This document shows, one piece after another, positions 1 to 6,938 of a stretch of 64,000 nucleotides of DNA (positions within the stretch are counted from its first letter, which is position 1; each line of letters opens with the position of its first letter). The translations under genes were made by a program, and so were the position numbers. The notes below the pieces were generated by a model. It made no database searches, had not been told where the DNA came from, and saw only the letters and a list, made by a program, of their open reading frames with translations. The DNA comes from Pontibacter sp. Tf4 (lineage in GTDB: Bacteria; Bacteroidota; Bacteroidia; Cytophagales; Hymenobacteraceae): positions 1 to 64,000 of the forward strand of contig NZ_JACKZC010000013.1 of NCBI RefSeq assembly GCF_014212495.1. Direction: 5' to 3'.

Positions 1-238
1 AGGGCGCCATATAAACGCCGCCACCTACCATCGGGGCCATCCAGCTTTTGGCTCCTTCGGCATAAGCATCCATCGCTTTTGCGCGGTAATTGTACTGCTG
101 CAACATCGGGTTATTAGCACTTATCCGCTGCAGCACACTGTCCAGGTTTATTGTTTGCTGTTGCTGGGCCAGCACCGGAGCACTGGCCAGCAACATTACA
201 AACACAAACAACCAACTTAATTTCTTAGTGCTTAACAT
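1..238 (-). CDS. TolC-family outer membrane efflux protein, N-terminal part (runs off left edge)
   Basis: The reverse strand opens with ATG at 238 and reads a signal peptide (MLSTKKLSWLFVFVMLLASA...APVLAQ) followed by QTINLDSVLQRISANNPMLQ, the start of a TolC/CusC outer-membrane factor. Its first 14 bases overlap the end of the upstream cusA half, so the two are probably translationally coupled. TolC trimers form the outer-membrane exit duct of RND pumps. Only about 79 residues are in the window. The remainder should lie beyond position 1, which on a circular molecule means beyond position 64000. Confidence 0.85.
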   Translation of the reverse strand, partial: MLSTKKLSWLFVFVMLLASAPVLAQQQQTINLDSVLQRISANNPMLQQYNYRAKAMDAYAEGAKSWMAPMVGGGVYMAP

Positions 239-2123
239 CGTATACATCTAGTTTACCGTGTTTCTTTAACTCATATTCTTTCATCATTTCAAACACCACC
301 GGCGTTACCAGCAGAATGTGAATGGAAGAGGTAAACACTCCTCCAATCAGCGGAAGCACAATTGGTAACATCACATCGGTGCCCACGCCAGTCGCCCAAA
401 GCACCGGAATCAGGCCAAACAACGAAACCGAAACCGTCATGATCTTGGGGCGAAGGCGTTTTACAGCACCTTTAAATACAAAGTCGCGGATGTCCTGTTT
501 GGTTATCGTTTCGCTGGAGTTGCCTTTCAGGTCGGTCAGTTCTTTCATAGCTTCGTTCAGGTAAACCACCATCAACATACCTGTTTCTATGGCCATTCCA
601 AACAGCGCAATAAAGCCCACTGCTACCGCCACCGACAGGTTCACGCCATAGAAGTAAACGATAAATACGCCGCCAATAAGCGCAAATGGTATCGTTATCA
701 GGCTAAAAAAGGCCTCTTTAAGAGAGTTGAATGAGAAGTAAAGAATAAAGAAAATGATGAGCACCACCAGCGGAATGATAAGTTGCAGTGTTTGGGTAGC
801 ACGCACCTGGTTTTCCCACTGGCCGCTCCATTCCAGGTAATAGCCGTTTGGTATGCCGGTTACTTCATTGCTTATCTTCTCCATCGCTTCCTTCACGGTG
901 CTGCCCAGGTCGCGGTCGCGCACGTTAAAGAGCACGGCTCCGCGCAACTGCGCATTCTCAGAGTTGATCATCGGCGGACCGTCTGTAAAGCGTATAGTTG
1001 CTACCGAAGACAACGGTATAGTTCCGGATGCTGCCGTCTGGATCGGAATGCGTTGAATGCGCTCTACGCTGTTGCGGTATTCCTGCGCCAGACGCACGTT
1101 AATTGAAAAGCGCTGACGACCTTCGATAGTGTTACCAATGGAGGTTCCGCCCAAAGCAGATTCCACGATCATGTTCACGTCATCTACCGTTAAACCATAG
1201 CGGCCCAGTGCTTCGCGGTTAATGTCGATCTCCAGGTATTTACCACCCGTAATAGGCTCCACGTACAGGTCGTTCACACCCGGCACGTCGCGTAAAGCTG
1301 TTCTTACTCTCTCAGAAACCGAGGCAATCGAATCCAGGTTCTGGCCATATACTTTCACGCCTACGTCGGTACGGATACCGGTTGCCAGCATGTTTATGCG
1401 GTTGATGATCGGTTGGGTCCAGCCGTTTACCACGCCCGGTATCTGCAGTTTTGTATCGAGTTCCCGGATGATGTCCTGCTTTGTAATGCCCTCGCGCCAT
1501 TTAGATTGCGGTTTCAGCATGATGATGGTTTCGATCATACTGATAGGGGAGTTGTCGGTGGCTGTACTGGCCCGACCAGCTTTACCTAACACGCTCTCTA
1601 CTTCCGGCACCGATTTGATGATCTTATCCTGCACCTGCAGAATGCGCTTGGCTTCGGCATTGGAAATATCAGGCAAGGTTACCGGCATGAACAGGATAGA
1701 GCCTTCATCCAGTGGCGGCATAAATTCTGTCCCTAAACTAAACAGCATCGGTATGGCAACCAGCAAGGCAAGTATGTTTACGCCTATCGTTGTTTTGCGC
1801 CAGTTCAGGCACCAGCGCAGCACAGGGCCATACACGTACTCCAGGGCCCTGTTTATAGGGTTGGCGTTATCTTCCTTAAACTTCCCTTTCAACAAGAAGG
1901 AGATAAGTACAGGTGTAAGCGTAATGGCTACGATGGCATCAACTATAAGAATAAAGGTTTTTGTCCAGGCCAGCGGTCCGAATAGCTTGCCTTCCTGGCC
2001 GGTAAGCAAAAACACTGGCAGGAACGACATGATAACGATTACGGTACTCCAGAACACGCTTGGCCCCACCTGTTTGGCAGCCTTCTCTATGATCCGGATT
2101 CTATCTTCTTTTGATAATTTCAT
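225..2123 (-). CDS. cusA: CusA-type Cu/Ag RND permease, C-terminal piece (split gene)
   Basis: 632 residues matching the second part of a heavy-metal RND permease. It starts at cytoplasmic residues MKLSKEDRIRIIEKAAKQVG just before TM5, then TM5-6, TM7, the second periplasmic domain and TM8-12. Methionines occur at places fitting the CusA copper relay (GSILFMPV, SPISMIETIIML, INMLATGIRTDVG). Together with the 428-aa piece upstream it totals 1060 residues, the normal CusA length. The two pieces are in different frames with 28 bases between stop and start, and there is an in-frame stop just before this ATG, so one protein cannot be read through. The break falls in the TM4-TM5 cytoplasmic loop, so two polypeptides could still assemble. 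Whether the pump works is not visible. Confidence 0.85.
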   Translation of the reverse strand: MKLSKEDRIRIIEKAAKQVGPSVFWSTVIVIMSFLPVFLLTGQEGKLFGPLAWTKTFILIVDAIVAITLTPVLISFLLKGKFKEDNANPINRALEYVYGPVLRWCLNWRKTTIGVNILALLVAIPMLFSLGTEFMPPLDEGSILFMPVTLPDISNAEAKRILQVQDKIIKSVPEVESVLGKAGRASTATDNSPISMIETIIMLKPQSKWREGITKQDIIRELDTKLQIPGVVNGWTQPIINRINMLATGIRTDVGVKVYGQNLDSIASVSERVRTALRDVPGVNDLYVEPITGGKYLEIDINREALGRYGLTVDDVNMIVESALGGTSIGNTIEGRQRFSINVRLAQEYRNSVERIQRIPIQTAASGTIPLSSVATIRFTDGPPMINSENAQLRGAVLFNVRDRDLGSTVKEAMEKISNEVTGIPNGYYLEWSGQWENQVRATQTLQLIIPLVVLIIFFILYFSFNSLKEAFFSLITIPFALIGGVFIVYFYGVNLSVAVAVGFIALFGMAIETGMLMVVYLNEAMKELTDLKGNSSETITKQDIRDFVFKGAVKRLRPKIMTVSVSLFGLIPVLWATGVGTDVMLPIVLPLIGGVFTSSIHILLVTPVVFEMMKEYELKKHGKLDVYDVKH

Positions 2124-2151
2124 GTTGATTCAATTTTGAATAACTGAATGA

Positions 2152-3438
2152 TTACTCTTCTTCTATCCATTGTTTGCCTTTCTGGGCATCTGCCAAATGC
2201 CGGTAAGCATTTTCTACCATCACAATCGCGTCGTCCACGATCACGCCTATAGAAAGGGCAATACCGGTTAGCGACATGATGTTGGAAGAGATACCAAACG
2301 CATTAAGAAGTATAAACCCGATAGCAACCGAAAGCGGCAACTGGATAAGTATGACCAGCGCACTTCGCCAGTGGAACAGGAACAGGAACACGATCACAGA
2401 AGCAACCAGCATTTCCTCTATCAGCGTTTTCTTGATCGAGTCGATGGATTCATTAATTAGGCCGCTGCGGTCGTACACGATGTTGAATTTCACGCCTTCC
2501 GGCAAGCCTTTCGCTACTTCTTCCATCTTCACTTTCACGTTGTCGATCACTTCGTCAGCGTTCTCGCCGTAGCGCATCACAACAATACCGCCCACTGCTT
2601 CGCCTTCGCCGTTCAGGTCAAAAATACCGAGGCGGCTTTCACCGGTCATCTGCACAGTAGCTACATCGCGCACCCGCACCGGAATGGTGTTATTGGTGGT
2701 AATAGCAATGTTCTGTATCTCTTCAGCAGACTGTAGATAACCGGTGGTTTTAATGATGTAGCCAATATCAGAAAGCTCGAATTTGCGTCCGCCTGCTTCA
2801 TTGTTATTAGCCCTGATGGACTGAATGACCTGCGGAACGGATAGCTTGTAGTAGGTTAGCTTGTTAGGGTCTAAGGTGATCTGGTACTGCTTCTGGAAAC
2901 CACCGAACGACGCCACTTCACTGACACCTTTCACATTCTGCAGCCCGAATTTAACATACCAGTCCTGGATAGCGCGTTGCTCGCCAAGGTCCATGCCGGG
3001 CGCATCTAAGGTATACCATAAAATGTGGCCCACACCCGTTCCGTCCGGGCCAAGGGTAGGAGCGACGTCTTCAGGAAGCATGTTGCCGACAGAACTTAAA
3101 CGCTCCAATACCCGCTCACGGGCCCAGTAAACGTCTGTGTCATCCTCGAAAATGACATAAATAAAGCTCATCCCAAACATTGAGCTGCCGCGCACATACT
3201 TCACCTCGGGCAGGCCCTGCAGGTTGGTAACAAGCGGATACGTGATCTGGTCTTCGATGATCTGCGGGCTACGGCCCATCCACTCGGTAAAAACGATCAC
3301 CTGGTTTTCAGACAGATCGGGGATAGCATCCACCTTGTTTGTCTGTACCGAGTATAAGCCCCAACCGAACAGCGCAGCAGAAATGAGCAGCACGATGAAC
3401 CGGTTACGGAGCGAAAAGGAAATTAATTTCGCAATCAT
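2152..3438 (-). CDS. cusA: CusA-type Cu/Ag RND permease, N-terminal piece (split gene)
   Basis: 428 residues from TM1 (MIAKLISFSLRNRFIVLLIS) through the first periplasmic porter domain to TM2-TM4, ending shortly after the TM4 motif GVIVDDAIVMVENAYRHL. The paired aspartates (DD) in TM4 fit the CusA (Cu/Ag) group rather than the DFGxxxDG form of CzcA. The frame ends at RHLADAQKGKQWIEEE then stop, inside the cytoplasmic loop. Downstream is the C-terminal piece, and the gene order HYC_CC_PP, cusA, tolC is a common Bacteroidota copper-efflux layout. The split could be decay or a tolerated two-chain permease. Confidence 0.85.
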   Translation of the reverse strand: MIAKLISFSLRNRFIVLLISAALFGWGLYSVQTNKVDAIPDLSENQVIVFTEWMGRSPQIIEDQITYPLVTNLQGLPEVKYVRGSSMFGMSFIYVIFEDDTDVYWARERVLERLSSVGNMLPEDVAPTLGPDGTGVGHILWYTLDAPGMDLGEQRAIQDWYVKFGLQNVKGVSEVASFGGFQKQYQITLDPNKLTYYKLSVPQVIQSIRANNNEAGGRKFELSDIGYIIKTTGYLQSAEEIQNIAITTNNTIPVRVRDVATVQMTGESRLGIFDLNGEGEAVGGIVVMRYGENADEVIDNVKVKMEEVAKGLPEGVKFNIVYDRSGLINESIDSIKKTLIEEMLVASVIVFLFLFHWRSALVILIQLPLSVAIGFILLNAFGISSNIMSLTGIALSIGVIVDDAIVMVENAYRHLADAQKGKQWIEEE

Positions 3439-3594
3439 GTACGTATAAGATTAACCTTAACAGGAAATTGAGAAGCCACAGGAGAGTGGCAAGTATAAGT
3501 GGCCGCCAACAACTAAAGTATAGCCTGAGTAGTCCATACCTTTAAGAAAAGACACAGCTACGCCAGCCAAACGATGGCATCCGAAACTATAAGG

Positions 3595-4026
3595 TTATAG
3601 TAAGAAAGATTGTACCAGCACCGGTATGTCACGGGCCAGCGGGGGAGCTTTGTAAAAAGCGTAAGCAGGCTTAAGGTCCGCCTCAAGAGCGAAGAACTGA
3701 AGTATAACGGCTTTAAAAGCAGCTACAAATTTCAGGTCTAAGGTTTTAGCCAGCAGCTGCGCTTCTGTCGCAGCAGAAGCTTCCGAGTGTTCGAAAAACA
3801 GCTTGTGGTCATCACAGCAATCTGCTGTATCGCCAGTAGATGAAACCTGGTGGCAGGGTGGCAGCGTTTCTTTTTGCTGCTCCATCGGGCAGTCCGCTTT
3901 GGCCCCAAAAAAAGCAAGATCTTCTAACTCACCGCTGCACAAGTGCATGCCCACCGAAATGCCTGTCGAAGAGACAAGCACCAGCAGGGTTAGGGTGAGT
4001 AATAGGATCCGCTTAAGTAGCTTCAT
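3595..4026 (-). CDS. HYC_CC_PP family secreted Cys-rich protein
   Basis: 143 residues with an N-terminal signal segment (MKLLKRILLLTLTLLVLVSS) and the hallmark pieces of the Bacteroidota HYC_CC_PP family: a GMHLCSGEL 'HxC' element, a central DCCDDH pair of cysteines and a C-terminal KAPPLARDIPVLVQSFLL. Family members sit first in cus-type copper efflux operons, and this one lies 156 bp upstream of the cusA N-terminal piece on the same strand. A periplasmic metal-sensing or metal-handling role is inferred from context and the thiols. No biochemical function is established. Confidence 0.8.
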   Translation of the reverse strand: MKLLKRILLLTLTLLVLVSSTGISVGMHLCSGELEDLAFFGAKADCPMEQQKETLPPCHQVSSTGDTADCCDDHKLFFEHSEASAATEAQLLAKTLDLKFVAAFKAVILQFFALEADLKPAYAFYKAPPLARDIPVLVQSFLL

Positions 4027-4296
4027 GGTTTATGTTATGCTTCGGCAAAGGTAGTAGCAAACGCGTAATTACTTTTACAGAATTCTAAAAAACTTTTACA
4101 TATTCATGGAGAGCTGCTTTCTTTTTATCGTGCCAGAGGTTTATAAAATGCTTCTAATCAGTAAATAGAGGCAAATGCTTTCTAATTATCTCCACGTATA
4201 GATTGTCTTCATTTTTGCACAAATCAGCGAAAGCCAATAGGAAAGCTATATTAAAACCTACTGTTCGAAGGTGGCTTTATTACCGTTTGGGAAGGC

Positions 4297-4515
4297 TTAT
4301 CTACAGCAGCTTTTGTCTTCCTGGATAGGTGGACACGGCACGGTGCCGTAGCTGCAAAACACGCAACAATCTCCCGGCTTGGGCTTCAAAATAACGTCAC
4401 ATTGTTGGCATTGATAGAAGTACTGGCAAGCGTCTGTAGGCATTTGCTCTTCTTTCTGGTGCCCGCAACTAGGGCAGCTGGTAGGATAGAACCTCTCTTT
4501 TTTGAGTAGCTGTAA
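4297..4515 (-). CDS. GDCCVxC-type small cysteine-rich protein, 5' end unclear
   Basis: On the reverse strand a short frame ending at a TAA (4297-4299) reads CPSCGHQKEEQMPTDACQYF, then a C-x2-C pair, KPGDCCVFCSYGTVPCPP and SCCR. This is the GDCCVxC family of roughly 70-residue metal-linked proteins, some of which use selenocysteine. The frame is open back to 4563 but holds no ATG, GTG or TTG upstream of the first CPxCG. The only in-frame ATG (4443) would remove that zinc ribbon. The 5' part overlaps the 3' end of the 272-aa gene in another frame. Either a non-standard start is used or the original 5' end was lost in a rearrangement. The limits given are approximate. Confidence 0.6.
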   Translation of the reverse strand, partial: LQLLKKERFYPTSCPSCGHQKEEQMPTDACQYFYQCQQCDVILKPKPGDCCVFCSYGTVPCPPIQEDKSCCR

Positions 4516-5287
4516 GAATCTCTTCCAAGCTATTAGGAAGAACTGAAAGAAAACAACGCATTTTTAGAGTCTGGGCTTCCGCTAAAAATATATGTTCGTC
4601 ATTTGGGAAGACATAATACTTGATACCCGACTTTACCATCAAGCGTCGCTTGTAATTCATCATAGTTTCTCTGGAGTTCTCACCTTCACCAGATGGCCAA
4701 TCTATGATGGCTATTGGCTCATTTTTGGCATTGCAGATGGTAAAAGTTACCCTCGTCTTCAGAAAATAATCAAACCATGTATCGTCTTTGGTAGGATAGA
4801 GTGGCGAAGTATGATGGATGAAGGTAGAGGGCGCCAGATTTGGATAAACTCTTGGAAAGTAGGCCAGTAGTTTTGAGAAAAAGTCATACTTAGGGTGGTT
4901 GACGTTAATGACTGGCCTAGTATAGGTATGTTGTTGTTCGAGGGCAAACAAAATCTTATAGTTGATACGCAAGTAATCAGTACAATCATCACAGTTTACG
5001 GCATGTTCGCCTGCTGTGCGCAAGGCAATCAACGCCCGGCGATTAGCTACAGGAATGGGGTTATGACAGAGGCTACACGAGATCTCAGCCTTACAGCCCA
5101 GCGCTATAGTGTGCTCCACGTTGGTAGGGTCGCAGCGATGCTGGTTGGCCAGCCCCTCTAAGGTATAAGTAAAAGATGTTTCCTGTTGCTGGGTTTTTAC
5201 AAATGACCAGTATTGCCGGCACATTTCCTGAATGCGCTTGCTACTTTTTCTTTTGAAAGTCAGTTTTGGAAGTTGCTCAGTCATCAT
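4469..5287 (-). CDS. hypothetical protein with CxxC pairs, possible nuclease-like C-terminus
   Basis: 272 residues without a signal peptide. The middle holds two cysteine pairs (CSLC and CDDC) that could form a zinc ribbon. The C-terminal third (PIAIIDWPSGEGEN... then YKRRLMVKSGIKYYVFPND) has a beta-D-x-helix-K-beta arrangement that faintly resembles PD-(D/E)xK/DUF2726-like folds. That resemblance is an inference by eye. It is divergent from the XRE regulator and shares its 96-bp promoter region, which holds a perfect 34-bp palindrome, so it is probably controlled by that regulator. I do not recognise the family. Confidence 0.55.
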   Translation of the reverse strand: MMTEQLPKLTFKRKSSKRIQEMCRQYWSFVKTQQQETSFTYTLEGLANQHRCDPTNVEHTIALGCKAEISCSLCHNPIPVANRRALIALRTAGEHAVNCDDCTDYLRINYKILFALEQQHTYTRPVINVNHPKYDFFSKLLAYFPRVYPNLAPSTFIHHTSPLYPTKDDTWFDYFLKTRVTFTICNAKNEPIAIIDWPSGEGENSRETMMNYKRRLMVKSGIKYYVFPNDEHIFLAEAQTLKMRCFLSVLPNSLEEILTATQKREVLSYQLP

Positions 5288-5332
5288 GTCCTATTGTAGG
5301 GTGGCACAAAGTATTGTAAAGATAAGCACAAC

Positions 5333-5366
5333 TTCTTTATAATGACATATATGTCATTATAAAGAA
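5333..5366. promoter_or_regulatory. perfect 34-bp palindrome between divergent genes (candidate XRE operator)
   Basis: Perfect dyad centred between 5349 and 5350, core ATGACATATATGTCAT, extending 17 bp each way. It lies between the 272-aa gene (start 5287, minus) and the XRE regulator (start 5384, plus), 18 bp before the latter. Position and symmetry fit an autoregulatory operator. The arms also form a strong cruciform or hairpin. Confidence 0.7.
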
Positions 5367-5383
5367 AGCCATGTTTTTACAGC

Positions 5384-5644
5384 TTGCATCTTAGGATGGC
5401 AAGACTTAGAAACGAACAGCTCATCAAGGCCACGGCGGCACGTCTTAAGCGACTCAGGGAGGGCAAAGGTGTCACGCTTGAAGCTTTTTTTCATGATACG
5501 GGCATCCACCTGGCACGGCTTGAGTCAGGGCGCGCCAATATTACGCTTTCTACTTTAGAAGCTGTTTGTAACTACTTTGGAATCTCGCTTGCTGAATTCT
5601 TTTCCGATGGGTTTGAAGAAGTGGCACCTGCAGGTGATGCATAA
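5384..5644 (+). CDS. XRE/Cro-family helix-turn-helix transcriptional regulator
   Basis: 86 residues forming one HTH_3 domain: ATAARLKRLREGKGVTLEAF, a recognition-helix region with ARLESGRANITLSTLE, then VCNYFGISLAEFF. It is the size of a stand-alone Cro/C-type repressor. ATG at 5384 is taken as the start, and an in-frame ATG at 5396 (MARLRNEQ) is an alternative. The 34-bp palindrome immediately upstream is its likely binding site. It borders the defence island and may control the divergent gene or the downstream island. Confidence 0.8.
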   Translation: MHLRMARLRNEQLIKATAARLKRLREGKGVTLEAFFHDTGIHLARLESGRANITLSTLEAVCNYFGISLAEFFSDGFEEVAPAGDA

Positions 5645-5694
5645 GATTAGATAGCTGCTGATAAAAGCTTCTCCTTGAAGCATAGCCACTAGCG

Positions 5695-5721
5695 TTTGGT
5701 GCAAGTGGCGCTTGCACAAAC
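5695..5721. repeat. hairpin with GTGCAAG/CTTGCAC arms
   Basis: GTGCAAG tggcg CTTGCAC with outer TTTG/CAAA pairing after a one-base bulge, in the 217-bp gap between the XRE gene and the 3' end of the SIR2 gene. The same arm sequence with a 5-nt spacer appears twice at 12774 and 12834. Nothing else is seen in this gap. Confidence 0.55.
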
Positions 5722-5861
5722 ACCAGTAATCCGATTATAAGACTTTAAGCTATGAACTAGACGCCTTAATTACCCTATATTTTCAGAATTATAGTCGTTT
5801 CTAGTCTAAACTGTTTCTCCGCCTTATAATTATTCTTATGTTAAATAAGATTGAGGATATG

Positions 5862-6938
5862 TCAGAAAGGTACATTATCAGGTTCTGCCATATAACTAGC
5901 TAAATAATCCTTATTTAAAATATTACCCATAAATTGCTTGGCTTTCTCACTTTCCACTATAATCTGATTGGTATTTTCAGGTAAAGATAGTTTTAATGCG
6001 ATAGATTTTCTTTCCGCTTCTTTGTCATCGTTCCATACAGGTCCTACACAAAGCAATCTAACATGGCTCTTTTGCTTCAGTGCCTGTGATAAAATTACAT
6101 TGACATACTCATCTGCGAACGAATACCCAATTGTCACAATCAGCTTTGCATCATTAATGCAGGCCCTTCTAAGTTCAGATGAATAGTAAAAGTAGGGATC
6201 AACAGATGTCATTTTATGCTGTATCCCAAAAATTAGTTCCGGATCATCCACAGGGTCATCACTTATATAGAGCTTCTCATTCTCTGTGTACCAATCAATT
6301 GATCCATGCAACTTGTACAGGAAGAAGTGCTTGCCCTCCGTATTCTCAAAATTTGAAAAGTGCCAATCTCTGGTTCCTTTATTGAACCCTACCTCTACGT
6401 TCCGAGTTCGACCTACTACTCTTTCAAAACACAGATCATAATTCAAAGTAAAGACTTTAATGAGTTCGCCTATTTCCCCTTGTAGACTGTCAAACGCTTC
6501 ATAATAGCTGGCATTGTCATAATTCTTGATTCTCACCCACTCATTCAGTTGCTTCCTTATCAGGTTTTTTAACTTTGTGATATTGCCAAAATTGCTGCCA
6601 GCTAAGTCTAACAGACGGATATTCCATGCCCCTATGAAGGGATACATGATATTCTTGTCTCGTTTCTCTATCTCTGTAATTACAACAAGCAGTTTCTCTA
6701 CATTGAAGGTCTCTCCGAATCTACCAAATATACCGTCAGAGTAATGAATACTACTTTTTAGATAGTAGTATAGATCCTTATACTGTTGCCACTCTTCCTT
6801 TTCATCAATCAATTTCTCTATGTGGGTTACCATATGATTAGAAATAGGAATATTGGCGTCTACGCTGGCACCAGCGCCAAATAAAAAGAGCAGATGCTCA
6901 CCTTTGATCTCCATAGTCACAGTTTTTACAAGAACCAA
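5862..6938 (-). CDS. SIR2-like effector paired with Argonaute
   Basis: 358 residues with the features of a prokaryotic SIR2-like (NADase-type) domain: FGAGAS nucleotide-binding loop (residues 20-25), TLNYD (164-168), KLHGS (209-213) and GYSFAD (271-276). There is no APAZ segment and no transmembrane helix. Its ATG at 6938 overlaps the last 13 bases of the upstream Argonaute gene, so the two are co-translated. ATG at 6914 (MEIKGEHLL) is an alternative start. In SPARSA and in SIR2-associated long-B Argonaute systems the SIR2 effector depletes NAD+ after target recognition. That role is inferred here. Confidence 0.85.
   Translation of the reverse strand: MVLVKTVTMEIKGEHLLFLFGAGASVDANIPISNHMVTHIEKLIDEKEEWQQYKDLYYYLKSSIHYSDGIFGRFGETFNVEKLLVVITEIEKRDKNIMYPFIGAWNIRLLDLAGSNFGNITKLKNLIRKQLNEWVRIKNYDNASYYEAFDSLQGEIGELIKVFTLNYDLCFERVVGRTRNVEVGFNKGTRDWHFSNFENTEGKHFFLYKLHGSIDWYTENEKLYISDDPVDDPELIFGIQHKMTSVDPYFYYSSELRRACINDAKLIVTIGYSFADEYVNVILSQALKQKSHVRLLCVGPVWNDDKEAERKSIALKLSLPENTNQIIVESEKAKQFMGNILNKDYLASYMAEPDNVPF

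Noticed and set aside
5333..5366. 34-bp palindrome as a terminator
   Set aside because: Lies between two divergent starts, where no transcript ends.
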